Of a DNA stretch of 64,000 bases, positions 27,391-35,807 are shown piece by piece. The notes beneath the pieces are model-generated. The model ran no database searches. It saw only the letters and a list, made by a program, of their open reading frames with translations, and was not told where the DNA came from. The first letter of the stretch is position 1, and every line of letters begins with the position of its first letter. The stretch comes from Sphingomonadales bacterium UBA1936 (lineage in GTDB: Bacteria > Pseudomonadota > Alphaproteobacteria > Sphingomonadales > Sphingomonadaceae): assembly GCA_002336985.1 (NCBI GenBank), contig DDFE01000151.1, positions 44,252-108,251 on the forward strand, written 5' to 3'. A program made the position numbers and the translations under genes.

Positions 27391-28146
27391 ATGTCCCTTC
27401 TCGAAAAAACCCTTCCGAACGCCTTGGACCGCGATCGCGCGCCGTCCTTCGTCGACCTGCGCGCGTTTGCTGCGGTCGCTGAACCATCACTTCGCAATGG
27501 CGCTCGAGAGGGAGGCGATTTCATCTCGAACCGTCTCGCGCTTCCCGTCGCGGGCAAAGATGGTCCTGCCAGCGCCCTGTTCCTCAGCGCTGGCAGCGGC
27601 GGCGACGCGACGATGCCGCATGACGAATTCATCATCGTACTCAAGGGCCGCCTTAGCTTAACGGGCTTCGGCGCCGGCTACGATCTCGACGCCGACGACG
27701 CCGCTGTCATTCCCCATGGGACTAGCTTCACGTGGCGCGCGAACGACGACGTGCTCGCTGTTTCGCTCCGCTATGGGCAAAGCAAGGCGGGCGGTCGCCC
27801 GATCACGCGGATCAGCCACGATCCGGCGCTTGAGCCATCAGCAAAGCCAGCTGCCGACGTTCTGCTAGGCCCCGCACCGGAGTGCCGCAACTTCAACGAC
27901 TACCGCGTCGACGATGGCAAGTTCGTGTGCGGAACATGGGACTCGACCGCATATCAGCGCAAAGGGTTTCACTACGGCCATCACGAGATCATGCTGATCA
28001 ATCAAGGCTCCGTGACGCTGACCGACCAGGATGGTCGGACGCAAAAGTTCGCCGAGGGTAGCCTGGTTCTCGTCGAAGCCGGGTCACAGACAGCGTGGGA
28101 CAGTCGCGAACATGTCACCAAGGTCTTTGCGATCTACCGCCTCTGA
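27391..28146 (+). CDS. Bicupin-type protein
   Basis: A 251-residue protein with two cupin-like halves. The first (about 60-125) includes TMPHDEFIIVLKGRLSLTG and VIPHGTSFTW; the second (about 165-250) includes HYGHHEIMLINQGSVTLTD and LVEAGSQTAWDS. The GYHHHE-like GHHEI segment may bind a metal. The real function could be an enzyme of small-molecule metabolism or a sensor. It begins 23 bases after the HupE cluster and precedes the D-amino-acid-oxidase-like gene. Confidence 0.75.
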   Translation: MSLLEKTLPNALDRDRAPSFVDLRAFAAVAEPSLRNGAREGGDFISNRLALPVAGKDGPASALFLSAGSGGDATMPHDEFIIVLKGRLSLTGFGAGYDLDADDAAVIPHGTSFTWRANDDVLAVSLRYGQSKAGGRPITRISHDPALEPSAKPAADVLLGPAPECRNFNDYRVDDGKFVCGTWDSTAYQRKGFHYGHHEIMLINQGSVTLTDQDGRTQKFAEGSLVLVEAGSQTAWDSREHVTKVFAIYRL

Positions 28147-28515
28147 ACACCGGGCAAACTCGTGCAGCCAGTGATTTCGGGACCGGGCGGCCACATCAGG
28201 TGAGGCCTCCGGTCACGGCTGTCGGCTGATTCTCGCGCACCGGGACCTCAACGCAAACACCCGCGATGAGTAACACGCCATGGGCGCGCTCCCCCAAGCG
28301 CGCCCCGAAAAGTGAAGCAAAAGCACGGCAACTGAATTCGCGCCCTTTTCGGTTCGAAGCGTGAAATGTCCACGCCGGCCATTTCTGAACACGATCTGTC
28401 GTGCGCCCGGTGCCAGCGGCATATTTCCCGATTTGCCTACGCGGCTTCGGTCCTAAATGCCGAAATAGGCGCATATCGTGATGGCCCGATAGCAGCTCGT
28501 GCAAGGGGTCATGAC
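28147..28515. other. Intergenic region without a supported gene
   Basis: This 369-base stretch lies between the bicupin and the Tat-exported oxidase. Only short overlapping frames without family resemblance or ribosome sites are found. It probably holds the promoter of the oxidase gene, but no clear -35/-10 pair was identified. Confidence 0.6.
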
Positions 28516-29763
28516 ATGAATCGCTCTTCGAACAATGCAAACGTCGCGCGGCGCACCTTTCTCAAAAATGGCGGTACTGCACTCGCCGCGGCCTCGGTAG
28601 CGTCCTCGACCGCGCAGGCGGCCGGCGCCGGCCTGCTTCCGACCGATCCGTCCACCACCCCGGGACCCCGGATCGGAAAGCGTGGTCCATTGATGCCGAT
28701 CCGCGCGTCCATGGACCGTGTGATTTCACTGGAATCCTGTCTCCGTCCGTTTCGGCCTCAAGGTCCCCGCATCGAGATCGAGCATGTCGGCAAGAAGGCG
28801 ATCGTGCACAATTACGGCCATGGCGGCAGCGGCTGGTCGCTCAGCTGGGGTTCCGGACGTCAGGCCACGATGCTTGCAAAAACCACCGGCGCACGCGAAA
28901 TCGCGGTGATCGGCGCCGGGGCGATCGGCCTGACGACCGCGCTCGTGGCGCAACGTTCGGGGTTCAAGGTTCGCATCTACACCAAGGACATGATCCCTAA
29001 CGTCCGCTCGTTCCGTGCTACTGGCGTCTGGTCGCCGAGCGCGCGCATCGTCAGCCTGGAACACGCAACGCCCGCTTTCCGGAAACTCTGGGAGGAGATG
29101 GCGAGATACTCGTATTTCCAGTACAATTCGATGCTGGGCCTACCGGGCAACCCGGTCGAATGGATCGACACCTACAAGATGTCCGACACGCCCTTTGCAA
29201 GCGGCGCATCACTCTACACGCACGCGCCCTATCCGAACGAGCCCGAGTATCCGCATCTCGAGGACGAGTACACGCCCGATCTGATGTCGGGGTTTCAGAC
29301 CCTGACCAGGGACCAGCACCCATTCCCCGTGGATTATGTTCGACGCATGAACACCATGATGTTCAACATTCCGGCGCACGCGCACGCCCTGTTGCAGGAG
29401 TTTCTGGAGCGTGGCGGCGACGTCGTCATCCGGGAATTTGAAAGTCCCCGGCAGTTTCAGGATCTTCCCGAACGGACAATCATCCATTCGACCGGCTATG
29501 CCGCAAAAGCGCTTCTCGGCGACAACAGTCTCGTCCCTGTGCGCGGTCAGACGGCCCGACTCATCCCGCAGCCGGAGGTGGACTATGCAATCAGCTATGA
29601 TTCCCAGAACGTCTATACAGTGCCGCGGCGCGACGGCATGATCGTGCAGGAATGGTCGCCCGGCGACTACGGCAACGAGAAGGAAGTCGCCTATCTCGAC
29701 ATGACCCGCAAGTCGGTCGAGAAGATCGCGAAGATCATGGAAGCCATGAGCAAGCGCAGCTAG
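28516..29763 (+). CDS. FAD-dependent oxidoreductase, D-amino-acid-oxidase-like, Tat-exported
   Basis: A 415-residue protein. The start at 28516 gives a twin-arginine signal (VARRTFLKNGG, then a hydrophobic Ala-rich region to TAQAAG), so it should act in the periplasm with FAD bound before export. The FAD motif is IAVIGAGAIGLTTALVAQRSG, and RATGVWSPSARI matches the DAO/D-aspartate-oxidase family. The C-terminal VPRRDGMIVQEW resembles the substrate-Arg region. It may oxidise D-amino acids outside the cytoplasm. An exported DAO is unusual. Confidence 0.8.
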   Translation: MNRSSNNANVARRTFLKNGGTALAAASVASSTAQAAGAGLLPTDPSTTPGPRIGKRGPLMPIRASMDRVISLESCLRPFRPQGPRIEIEHVGKKAIVHNYGHGGSGWSLSWGSGRQATMLAKTTGAREIAVIGAGAIGLTTALVAQRSGFKVRIYTKDMIPNVRSFRATGVWSPSARIVSLEHATPAFRKLWEEMARYSYFQYNSMLGLPGNPVEWIDTYKMSDTPFASGASLYTHAPYPNEPEYPHLEDEYTPDLMSGFQTLTRDQHPFPVDYVRRMNTMMFNIPAHAHALLQEFLERGGDVVIREFESPRQFQDLPERTIIHSTGYAAKALLGDNSLVPVRGQTARLIPQPEVDYAISYDSQNVYTVPRRDGMIVQEWSPGDYGNEKEVAYLDMTRKSVEKIAKIMEAMSKRS

Positions 29764-29848
29764 GTTTCAAGGCGCGGAGGCGCCCTGTTTCGAGATCAGA
29801 ACACGAGCGTCCAGCACACTTCGTCACCTGAAGGAGACGCCGTGTTCC

Positions 29849-30721
29849 CTAATCTTCCCATGGCAATTCCGTCGTCTTTACAAAATCGGAGCGCTGCTCG
29901 ATAAGGTCGGCCGAGAGCGAGGCGAGCGGGTCGACAACCGCTGCCATGAGGGATTCCAGCGCGCGCTGGCGGACGAACGTCACCATGAAATTTCCCGACA
30001 TTTTCCCCGATTTGAGTTCTCGCTGAAATGACACGTGATCGACCGGTTCGGGACGCGGCGCGTCGACGCTCGAATCGATGAGGAAAAGATCGCCCGAGGT
30101 GACGACGAGAGGGAAGAAGAGCCAGATGTATCGCCAGTCGTCCGGCTGCCTTACCTTTGGCATTTCCTTCCGCCGCGCATTCAGCGCCTTCGCCATGGGA
30201 TAGAAAATCGCGTCGTAAAGGCCGCCATGGTTGGCGTGCCACCCTTTCCCGCTTCGGTCGATCCGGCAGAATTGGACCGCCTTCCATGGCCGGACATGCG
30301 CATCGAAAACCTGATCGAAGCCGAGGTGATCGAACGCCGGGCGCTCACGATAGGTGCTGCGACGAGCATCCAGAGGCTTGGTCATCTTGTATTCAAAGGG
30401 AAAAGCGAATTCCTGAGGATGCCGGTGCCGATCGCCCTCGTTCTTCGGTCGGGCGATGAACACGAACGGATTTGAGGAATTCTTGCACTCGACCAACAGC
30501 TCGATGATCCCGATGAGCTTGGCCTCCTCATTCATCGCGCTTCGTTTGATCGCCGTTACGTCGATCTCGCGGGATTTTCCTTCGTCGACGTCCTCGAAGG
30601 CGACGTTCGTCTGTACGTTAAAGCCGCGACGTTCCAACTGAGTCGCGACCTCTTGCTCCATGAGATAGCCGGAGGCCTCGACAGCGGCCATGATCTCATC
30701 TTGCGTTGGATTTGCGGGCAT
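29849..30721 (-). CDS. PD-(D/E)XK nuclease-fold protein (restriction endonuclease-like)
   Basis: A 290-residue protein. The start at 30721 gives MPANPTQDEIMAAVEASGYL, with TAAGG upstream. Residues 19-80 show the pattern of a PD-(D/E)XK core: a helix with LMEQEVATQLERRGF, then REIDVTAI (Asp 54) and LLVECKN (E-x-K, residues 78-80). The remainder matches no family I know. It is divergent from a SIR2-domain gene with a 217-base shared promoter region. A defence or restriction role is inferred from fold and partner, not shown. Confidence 0.65.
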   Translation of the reverse strand: MPANPTQDEIMAAVEASGYLMEQEVATQLERRGFNVQTNVAFEDVDEGKSREIDVTAIKRSAMNEEAKLIGIIELLVECKNSSNPFVFIARPKNEGDRHRHPQEFAFPFEYKMTKPLDARRSTYRERPAFDHLGFDQVFDAHVRPWKAVQFCRIDRSGKGWHANHGGLYDAIFYPMAKALNARRKEMPKVRQPDDWRYIWLFFPLVVTSGDLFLIDSSVDAPRPEPVDHVSFQRELKSGKMSGNFMVTFVRQRALESLMAAVVDPLASLSADLIEQRSDFVKTTELPWED

Positions 30722-30938
30722 TGCCTTAGCTAAGCTCAGCAGCGGACGATCAGCAAGCACGAATGGCGTCGTCGTTTGGCTGCCATAAAGCCTGGAAGCT
30801 CGACGCAACCGCCGAGACGGCCGGATGCCGCCGACGGCTAAGCGACAAGCCTCAGCAGCCGCCTCTGACCCTATCGCGGACATGAAACCGGCTTGCCGTG
30901 AATCCCCGCAACTGACAGGCGTCGGACGGGAGGACATC
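30722..30938. promoter_or_regulatory. Shared divergent promoter region of the nuclease and SIR2 genes
   Basis: This 217-base region separates two divergent start codons. A perfect 10-bp palindrome CTTAGCTAAG lies at 30725-30734, four bases from the nuclease start and overlapping its ribosome site, where a repressor could block translation or transcription. GGGAGG lies just before the SIR2 gene. An upstream in-frame ATG at 30825 exists, but the extension has no SIR2 character. Confidence 0.45.
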
Positions 30939-32126
30939 ATGCGGGTTTTCGTTTTGGGTGCCGGCGCTTCAAAAAGTTACGGGGATAGCCCTAGCGGCCA
31001 ACGAATGCCGATCGCGCGCGATTTTTTCGAGACCTACGATGGCCTGGACCTATCAGCCAATCCCTGGGTCCTGATCGGATCGCTTGTCAATTACGTTGAG
31101 GATTTTCTCGGCAATCAGGATGCCTACGCTTACCTGCGGTCCGGCGTAGATATCGAGGAACTGCATTCGCAGATAGAAGCCGATCGCGATCGGCTTCTCC
31201 ACGAACAGGGCCTCGTAGCAGCGATGACTCCCTATAAGGCATACAACGAGCTGCTGTTTCTTTTCGCCGCTGTCTTAAACGATATCCAAAACGGCCCCCC
31301 GTCTAAGGCGCATATGCGGCTGATAGACGGTCTCGCCGAAGATGACGTTATAATAACCTTCAATTGGGATACTCTTCTCGATCGAACGCTTTGCGAACGC
31401 ACCTGCTGGCGCCCGGACTGGGGGTACGGGATCGCGCCGCAGACCTTATTCGACGATGGATGGCGCGAACCCAGGTCGACCGGTGAACGCAGGGGAAACC
31501 GGCTAATTAAACTCCATGGTTCGACAAACTGGCTTACCGCATTTTCGCTTACGGACGGCAAAGGCAAAATCGTACCGGGCCAGGACGTTGACCCGGCCGC
31601 CTTCGCCGTATTCGAACAGGCGAGCGGCCCCTACGCCTGCTTTAAGGGGAGATACATTGGTGATTATGCCCCCTATTCCTACGGTTACTATCCGCCCAAT
31701 CTTCCTTTCACCGGTCGGCCAGCGCCAGAGGGAAGGAAAATCGTGCGATTCACGCCCTCTTGGATTCCGAGCGGCAGCGCTCCGCAGGATGGGCTGACCT
31801 CGATGCCGCTGATTATTCCCCCGGTCAAAAACAAGAGCTATGATTTTTATGGTAAGCTCTTCGCGGATCTCTGGTCGCAGGCAGAGGAGGCGCTGACTTC
31901 TGCCGACGAAATCATGATCATCGGCTACTCCTTCCCACAGACGGACGTTCAGAGCGAAAAGCTCTTTAAGCGTGCGTTCGCGCGCAGAAAGACGATGCCC
32001 CGCATCACGATCCTAGACCCCAACCCCGCGCCTGTGGCGACAAGAATGCAGGCTGAATTCGGAATCGATGAAAACCACCTTTGCGTCATTTCGCAGTATT
32101 TTTCACACGACACCGAGCTGGGCTAA
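30939..32126 (+). CDS. SIR2-domain protein, putative NAD-degrading defence effector
   Basis: A 395-residue protein. The start at 30939 follows GGGAGGACATC and puts the NAD motif VFVLGAGASKSYG at the N terminus. Other SIR2 landmarks are VIITFNWDTLLDR (residues 138-149; the usual TxNxD), the catalytic-type His in LIKLHGSTNW (His 193) and IMIIGYSFPQTD (325-336). This is the SIR2_2-like class that serves as an abortive-infection NADase in several anti-phage systems (DSR, Thoeris ThsA, SIR2-pAgo), not the Zn-containing deacetylase. No sensor domain is obvious. The divergent PD-(D/E)XK gene may be its partner. Confidence 0.8.
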   Translation: MRVFVLGAGASKSYGDSPSGQRMPIARDFFETYDGLDLSANPWVLIGSLVNYVEDFLGNQDAYAYLRSGVDIEELHSQIEADRDRLLHEQGLVAAMTPYKAYNELLFLFAAVLNDIQNGPPSKAHMRLIDGLAEDDVIITFNWDTLLDRTLCERTCWRPDWGYGIAPQTLFDDGWREPRSTGERRGNRLIKLHGSTNWLTAFSLTDGKGKIVPGQDVDPAAFAVFEQASGPYACFKGRYIGDYAPYSYGYYPPNLPFTGRPAPEGRKIVRFTPSWIPSGSAPQDGLTSMPLIIPPVKNKSYDFYGKLFADLWSQAEEALTSADEIMIIGYSFPQTDVQSEKLFKRAFARRKTMPRITILDPNPAPVATRMQAEFGIDENHLCVISQYFSHDTELG

Positions 32127-32184
32127 CTGGCGAGTGGCCTTGATCTCAAAACAACGCATAGATCAATATTAAGCTACTGCTCTG

Positions 32185-32532
32185 TCAGGCGCACGGGTAT
32201 CGTCGGTTTAAGCCTGCAACGATTGCCGCGGTGACGCTGGTTCCTGCCCGCTGCGCTGAAGGGACTGCCCGCAACAACGCCAGGATATCATCGGAATTAG
32301 TCTTTAACGGACCAGTTGGCGGACATGCATTGGGTCGATGTGCCTGATTTCGCCAGGCCTTGGCGGCGGCGGCAAACTCCGTCTTGAGTAGCGTCACATC
32401 CGACGAAAACAGCGCCTTCATGCCTTTTGCTTCGACTGCGTCGGTTTTGGCTAGAAACTCGGTTACGGTCATCGCTTGGGCCATGGTGGACACCATCATA
32501 ACCGCCAAAAAACCAATTATCTTTAATTGCAT
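32185..32532 (-). CDS. Rap1a/Tai-like secreted protein
   Basis: A 115-residue protein with a signal peptide (MQLKIIGFLAVMMVSTMAQA). The mature part shows the Rap1a/Tai pattern: MTVTEFLAKTDAVEAKGMKALFSSDVTLLKTE, then CPP, TNSDDILALLRAVPSAQR and a terminal RRYPCA. The two Cys probably form a disulphide. Rap1a and Tai proteins are immunity proteins against type VI amidase effectors. No effector or secretion gene is nearby, so it is an orphan or has another periplasmic role. Confidence 0.72.
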   Translation of the reverse strand: MQLKIIGFLAVMMVSTMAQAMTVTEFLAKTDAVEAKGMKALFSSDVTLLKTEFAAAAKAWRNQAHRPNACPPTGPLKTNSDDILALLRAVPSAQRAGTSVTAAIVAGLNRRYPCA

Positions 32533-32973
32533 GCCAGCGTCCCATCACCCTCTGAAGCGACAGCCTTGCCCCCTCCAGATTTCAGAAGGCTGAACATAGG
32601 TGACTGGTTGCCGCTTCAAGCAACATCGTGCGGTTGCGGAAAACACTGTGACGCGGGCGCATCACGAACTGAAAGCTGCAACCCAATTACAGACGCTGGC
32701 CGGTGACGGATGATTACGAATGCTGAAACCGCGATGGCCATTAATTAAAGATCGGCGGCGGCACGTGGCACAGCCCAAGCACAGCGATCGAAGCAAGGTG
32801 CAAGGAATTTACACGCTTTTTCGTTGCTGCGTTTCTTCTGGGGTATGTACCGGTTGCAAAAGACCATCCCGCGTCGTCATATCGTTCCTGCCATTGCAAC
32901 AAACGCTCGTGCCGCCGATGTTGTCTGAACGCCAGCGCTGCGCTCACAAGCAGTGCAGCCGAACCCAGACGTT
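32533..32973. other. Intergenic region without a supported gene
   Basis: This 441-base stretch lies between the Rap1a-like gene and the frameshifted DUF1223 gene. A minus-strand frame (about 32741-33000) encodes a possible membrane-anchored short protein (GSAALLVSAALAFRQH...), but no start or ribosome site supports it. Nothing else is recognised. Confidence 0.5.
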
Positions 32974-33661
32974 TCAAGCGCGTGTCGCCGCAACGATGGG
33001 GCCGCCGCGGCCTGCCTGAAGCAGCAGTGCATTTTTCAGCCCGGGCACGCCCGCCGGAAGCTTGAACGACTTCGCCTCGCCATTCCATGTTCCGAGAGAG
33101 ACTAGATCGCGCACGATGTTACGATGCGGGATGGTTCGCCCGCCGTTCTCGCCCGCGCGGATCGCGACCTGGATTGTCCGCGGGTCATAACGGACGAGCC
33201 AGAGCGTGGCCGGTTTTGAGGTCCGGGTCTGCGGGAGCGAGATGGTCGGTCCGTTGACCGCGATCGGCACCTCAGCAGCGTTAATGCGCGCCCGCGCGAA
33301 TGGAGCCATCGACTTCCGCCTGCCGGTTCCCGACGATCGCGGTGCGGCCATCGACAATCATCTGAGGCGTCGATACATTCCCCCGACCGCCCGCATGAGC
33401 GTAGTCCCACTGGCGCGCCGTGTACGCACGCCGCGCAAACGTGTCCTTCCAGCCAAGCTGATCCCAGTAAGTCACCGCAAAGTTGAGCGCGATCACGTCG
33501 GTTCGATCGGCAAGCGCATTGAGAACGGCATCGGCTGGCGGACAGGACGAGCAGCCTTGGCTCTGGAACAGTTCGACGACGACCGGCCTGCCCGGCGGCG
33601 CGGCTGAGGCCGACGCGATGAGGGACATGCCAATGGGAAGCAAGGCAATGAGACGCATCAT
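32974..33661 (-). pseudogene. DUF1223 thioredoxin-like protein, broken by one frameshift
   Basis: The N-terminal frame (33661 down to about 33281) has a signal peptide and VVVELFQSQGCSSCPPADAV, the DUF1223 CxxC motif, through STPQMIVDGRTAIVGNRQAE. It then stops. The C-terminal frame (to 32974) continues the family with ATLWLVRYDPRTIQVAIRAGENGGRT. The switch lies in the GC run at 33285-33298; removing one G there restores a single protein of about 228 residues. It is either a real pseudogene or a sequencing error. The start overlaps the DoxX stop (ATGA), so the genes are coupled. Confidence 0.85.
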
Positions 33662-34125
33662 GAGTTCCTCGGTCCAGCATCGATGTTCGACTTGAAGAGC
33701 AGCGCGTCAAGCGACCAGCGCCCGCCGCCTCTCAGGATCAGCGGCAGCAGTAATCCCGCCCAGCCGAGATGCGTGGTCCACGCGTCGGGATAGACAAATA
33801 ACTCGATGACCGTCGTCATCCCAAGCAGCGCCAAGGCCGCAGGGCGGGTCAACAAGCCCAGCACCAGCAGGATCGGAAACAGGTGTTCCGAATAAGTGGC
33901 TGCATGCGCGGCGATGTCCGGTGGCACCAGCGGCAGAACGTATTCGGTGCGGAACAGTTCGTAGGTTCCGTCCGTAATGTGCAGGACGCCATCGACCTTG
34001 GTCCGGCCCGACTGGAAAAATATGGCCGCGATCGCGAGGCGGTCGATGAGCAGCAACAGGTCGTCGGGTATACGCGCTGTGAGTCGGCGCATTGCGGCTA
34101 GTCCGCGCGTCAATGTGGGTGTCAT
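33658..34125 (-). CDS. DoxX family membrane protein of the bufferin locus
   Basis: A 155-residue protein with about four transmembrane segments. The start at 34125 has GGAG upstream. DoxX features are [18 protein letters not shown] and [25 protein letters not shown]. DoxX proteins (called BufD in Caulobacter) are encoded with bufferin precursors, and here it lies 65 bases behind bufA1 on the same strand. Its role may be redox or export related; this is not established. Confidence 0.85.
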   Translation of the reverse strand: MTPTLTRGLAAMRRLTARIPDDLLLLIDRLAIAAIFFQSGRTKVDGVLHITDGTYELFRTEYVLPLVPPDIAAHAATYSEHLFPILLVLGLLTRPAALALLGMTTVIELFVYPDAWTTHLGWAGLLLPLILRGGGRWSLDALLFKSNIDAGPRNS

Positions 34126-34190
34126 GGTGGTCTCCGGGTGGAGGTCGCCGGGCGGCATGTTCGGCCGCACGACGTGGCATCAGTTGCGGG

Positions 34191-34460
34191 TTACGCCTTG
34201 GGCATCAGCGACCCGAAGCCCTTGGGCGTTTTGATCGACGTGCAGGTGCCGGCCTTGACCAGCTTCCAAGCATTACCTTGGTAACTGACCTTCGACGTCC
34301 CGGCGCAACTGGTCCCGGCACCCGCCTTGCAATCGTTCTTGCCCGCGAGCGAAACGCCGTAGCACTTCTCCATCGGCTGGGGTGCGGCAGACGCACTGGT
34401 TGCGGTTGCCGCGATGGTGAGGGCCAGCGTAGCGGCGAGGGTGGCATGGGTCTTGGTCAT
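34191..34460 (-). CDS. bufA1: Bufferin precursor, DUF2282 type (BufA1)
   Basis: An 89-residue precursor. The signal peptide covers residues about 1-26 (ending TSASAA), and the mature part is [20 protein letters not shown] and onward. Four Cys at 33, 44, 52 and 73 follow the DUF2282 pattern (EKCYG, NDC, TSCAGTS, GTCTS). Bufferins are copper-sequestering peptides whose cysteines are modified by an MNIO enzyme and which are exported through the signal peptide. No MNIO gene lies on this strand; the only one is at 36208. A SigF-type promoter stands about 54 bases upstream. Confidence 0.9.
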   Translation of the reverse strand: MTKTHATLAATLALTIAATATSASAAPQPMEKCYGVSLAGKNDCKAGAGTSCAGTSKVSYQGNAWKLVKAGTCTSIKTPKGFGSLMPKA

Positions 34461-34513
34461 TGTCGGTCTCCTGAAAATGCGATGCCCGGTCACAGGTCGG
34501 GCATGCACAGGAG

Positions 34514-34539
34514 TTCGCGGGCCACGGCCGGGTGGTTAC
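34514..34539 (-). promoter_or_regulatory. SigF-type promoter of bufA1
   Basis: Read on the minus strand, GTAACC (34539-34534), a 16-base spacer and CGAA (34517-34514). This is identical in layout to the elements before sigF and bufA2. It points at bufA1, leaving a leader of about 45-50 bases. Confidence 0.8.
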
Positions 34540-34584
34540 AAATAGCGCGCCAAAATAAAATCGCGATGTACGTGACGTTGGCGT

Positions 34585-34610
34585 GTAACCATTGCCGCCG
34601 CGGCGACGAA
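34585..34610 (+). promoter_or_regulatory. SigF-type promoter of sigF (autoregulatory)
   Basis: GTAACC (34585-34590), 16 bases, CGAA (34607-34610). It lies 22 bases before the sigma factor start codon and is back to back with the bufA1 promoter. This suggests that the ECF factor transcribes its own gene. Confidence 0.78.
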
Positions 34611-34631
34611 TGCCCTGTCACAGGAGCATGA

Positions 34632-35168
34632 ATGCGGGCGGACGAGAAACAGCTTCGGGCATGGATGTTGGGTGGGCTGGACGGCAATTCTGCCGACCAT
34701 GGCTGCCTGTTGCACGCGCTCGTCCCGATCCTGTCGGCGTTTTACAACCGGCGCATGACCGCCTCCCATGATGTCGAGGATCTCGTGCAGGAGACACTGA
34801 TTGCCGTTCACACGCGCCGCTCCACCTACGACCGTGAGCGCCCCTTCACGGCGTGGCTGTTTTCGGTGGCGCGTTACAAGATGATCGATCATTTCCGGCG
34901 CTCGCGCGTGACGACGCCCATCGAAGATCTCGAGCAGATACTGATGGTCGAAGGGTTCGAGAGCAGCAGCGGTGCTCGCCTGGATATTGACGACCTGCTC
35001 GACACCCTGCCCACAAAACAGGCCCGCATGATCCGTGCGACGCGGATCGACGGCGACAGCATCGCCGAGGCAGCGGCCGCAAGCGGCTATGGCGAATCCG
35101 ACGTGAAAGTCTCGATCCACCGCGGGCTGAAAGCGCTGACCGCACGTATCCGGGGCAGCGACGTATGA
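34632..35168 (+). CDS. sigF: ECF sigma factor of the SigF type
   Basis: A 178-residue ECF sigma factor. Region 2 is seen in SHDVEDLVQETLIAVHTRRSTYDRERPFTAWLFSVARYKMIDHFRR, and region 4 near residues 125-170 (LPTKQARMIRATRIDGDSIAEAAAASGYGESDVKVSIHRGLKAL). GGAG lies before the ATG. The stop overlaps the next gene, an NrsF-type anti-sigma factor. In Caulobacter the SigF/NrsF pair controls bufferin operons in response to metal stress, and the same arrangement is seen here. Confidence 0.92.
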   Translation: MRADEKQLRAWMLGGLDGNSADHGCLLHALVPILSAFYNRRMTASHDVEDLVQETLIAVHTRRSTYDRERPFTAWLFSVARYKMIDHFRRSRVTTPIEDLEQILMVEGFESSSGARLDIDDLLDTLPTKQARMIRATRIDGDSIAEAAAASGYGESDVKVSIHRGLKALTARIRGSDV

Positions 35169-35806
35169 AGATCGACCAACTCATCGACACCCTCGCCAGC
35201 GACGTGAAGCCGGTGCCACGGCACGCGGTCGGAAGGCGATTGACGATCGGCGTTGTGATCGGCGCTCTAGTCTCAGCCACGCTCGTTCTGGCTTCGCTCG
35301 GGGTGCGCCCGGACCTCGGCATCGCGATGCACAGCTTCGCCTTCTGGATGAAATGGACGTACACCCTCTCACTGTCCGCCATCGCCATCTACGCGACCGC
35401 GCGGCTTGCACGACCCGACCCTGGGCGCCTGCGGGCACTCTGGCTGATCGCAATCCCGGTAAGCCTGCTTGCCGGTGTTGGTGTGATGGAGCTTGCCCAT
35501 ACCCCCTCAAGCGAATGGCTCGCCATGTGGTTGGGCCGTAGCTGGAGCAAATGCCCGTGGCTGGTCGTGGGCCTTGCGATGCCGATCTTCATCGGGCTGC
35601 TGTGGTCATTCCGTCGCCTTGCACCCACGCGGCTGCGCGCAGCGGGCGCGGCGGCAGGACTTGCGGCGGGCGCGTTTGCGGCGACGGTTTACTGCCTCCA
35701 CTGCCCCGAAGTGTCGGCGATCTTCGTGCTGACCTGGTACACACTCGGCATCTTGCTCGCGGCGAGCTTCGGCGCGCTTGTCGGCCCGCGTCTTTTGCGC
35801 TGGTGA
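35165..35806 (+). CDS. nrsF: Anti-sigma factor NrsF (DUF1109)
   Basis: A 213-residue membrane protein with about six transmembrane segments and an N-terminal cytoplasmic stretch (MKIDQLIDTLASDVKPVP) typical of DUF1109/NrsF. The pair Cys-x2-Cys in YCLHCPE (residues about 178-181) is the likely redox or metal-sensing element of the family. It should hold SigF at the membrane until copper or another stress releases it. The start overlaps the sigF stop by four bases. Confidence 0.9.
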   Translation: MKIDQLIDTLASDVKPVPRHAVGRRLTIGVVIGALVSATLVLASLGVRPDLGIAMHSFAFWMKWTYTLSLSAIAIYATARLARPDPGRLRALWLIAIPVSLLAGVGVMELAHTPSSEWLAMWLGRSWSKCPWLVVGLAMPIFIGLLWSFRRLAPTRLRAAGAAAGLAAGAFAATVYCLHCPEVSAIFVLTWYTLGILLAASFGALVGPRLLRW

Positions 35807-35807
35807 T

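Noticed and set aside
30780..30935. Possible cobalamin-type riboswitch upstream of the SIR2 gene
   Set aside because: Some GC-rich leader-like segments are present but the conserved B12-box pattern is not found, and the gene is unrelated to cobalamin.
30825..30938. N-terminal extension of the SIR2 protein from the upstream ATG at 30825
   Set aside because: The extension has no ribosome site of note and precedes the conserved VFVLGAGAS by an atypical 44 residues; ATG 30939 has a good site.
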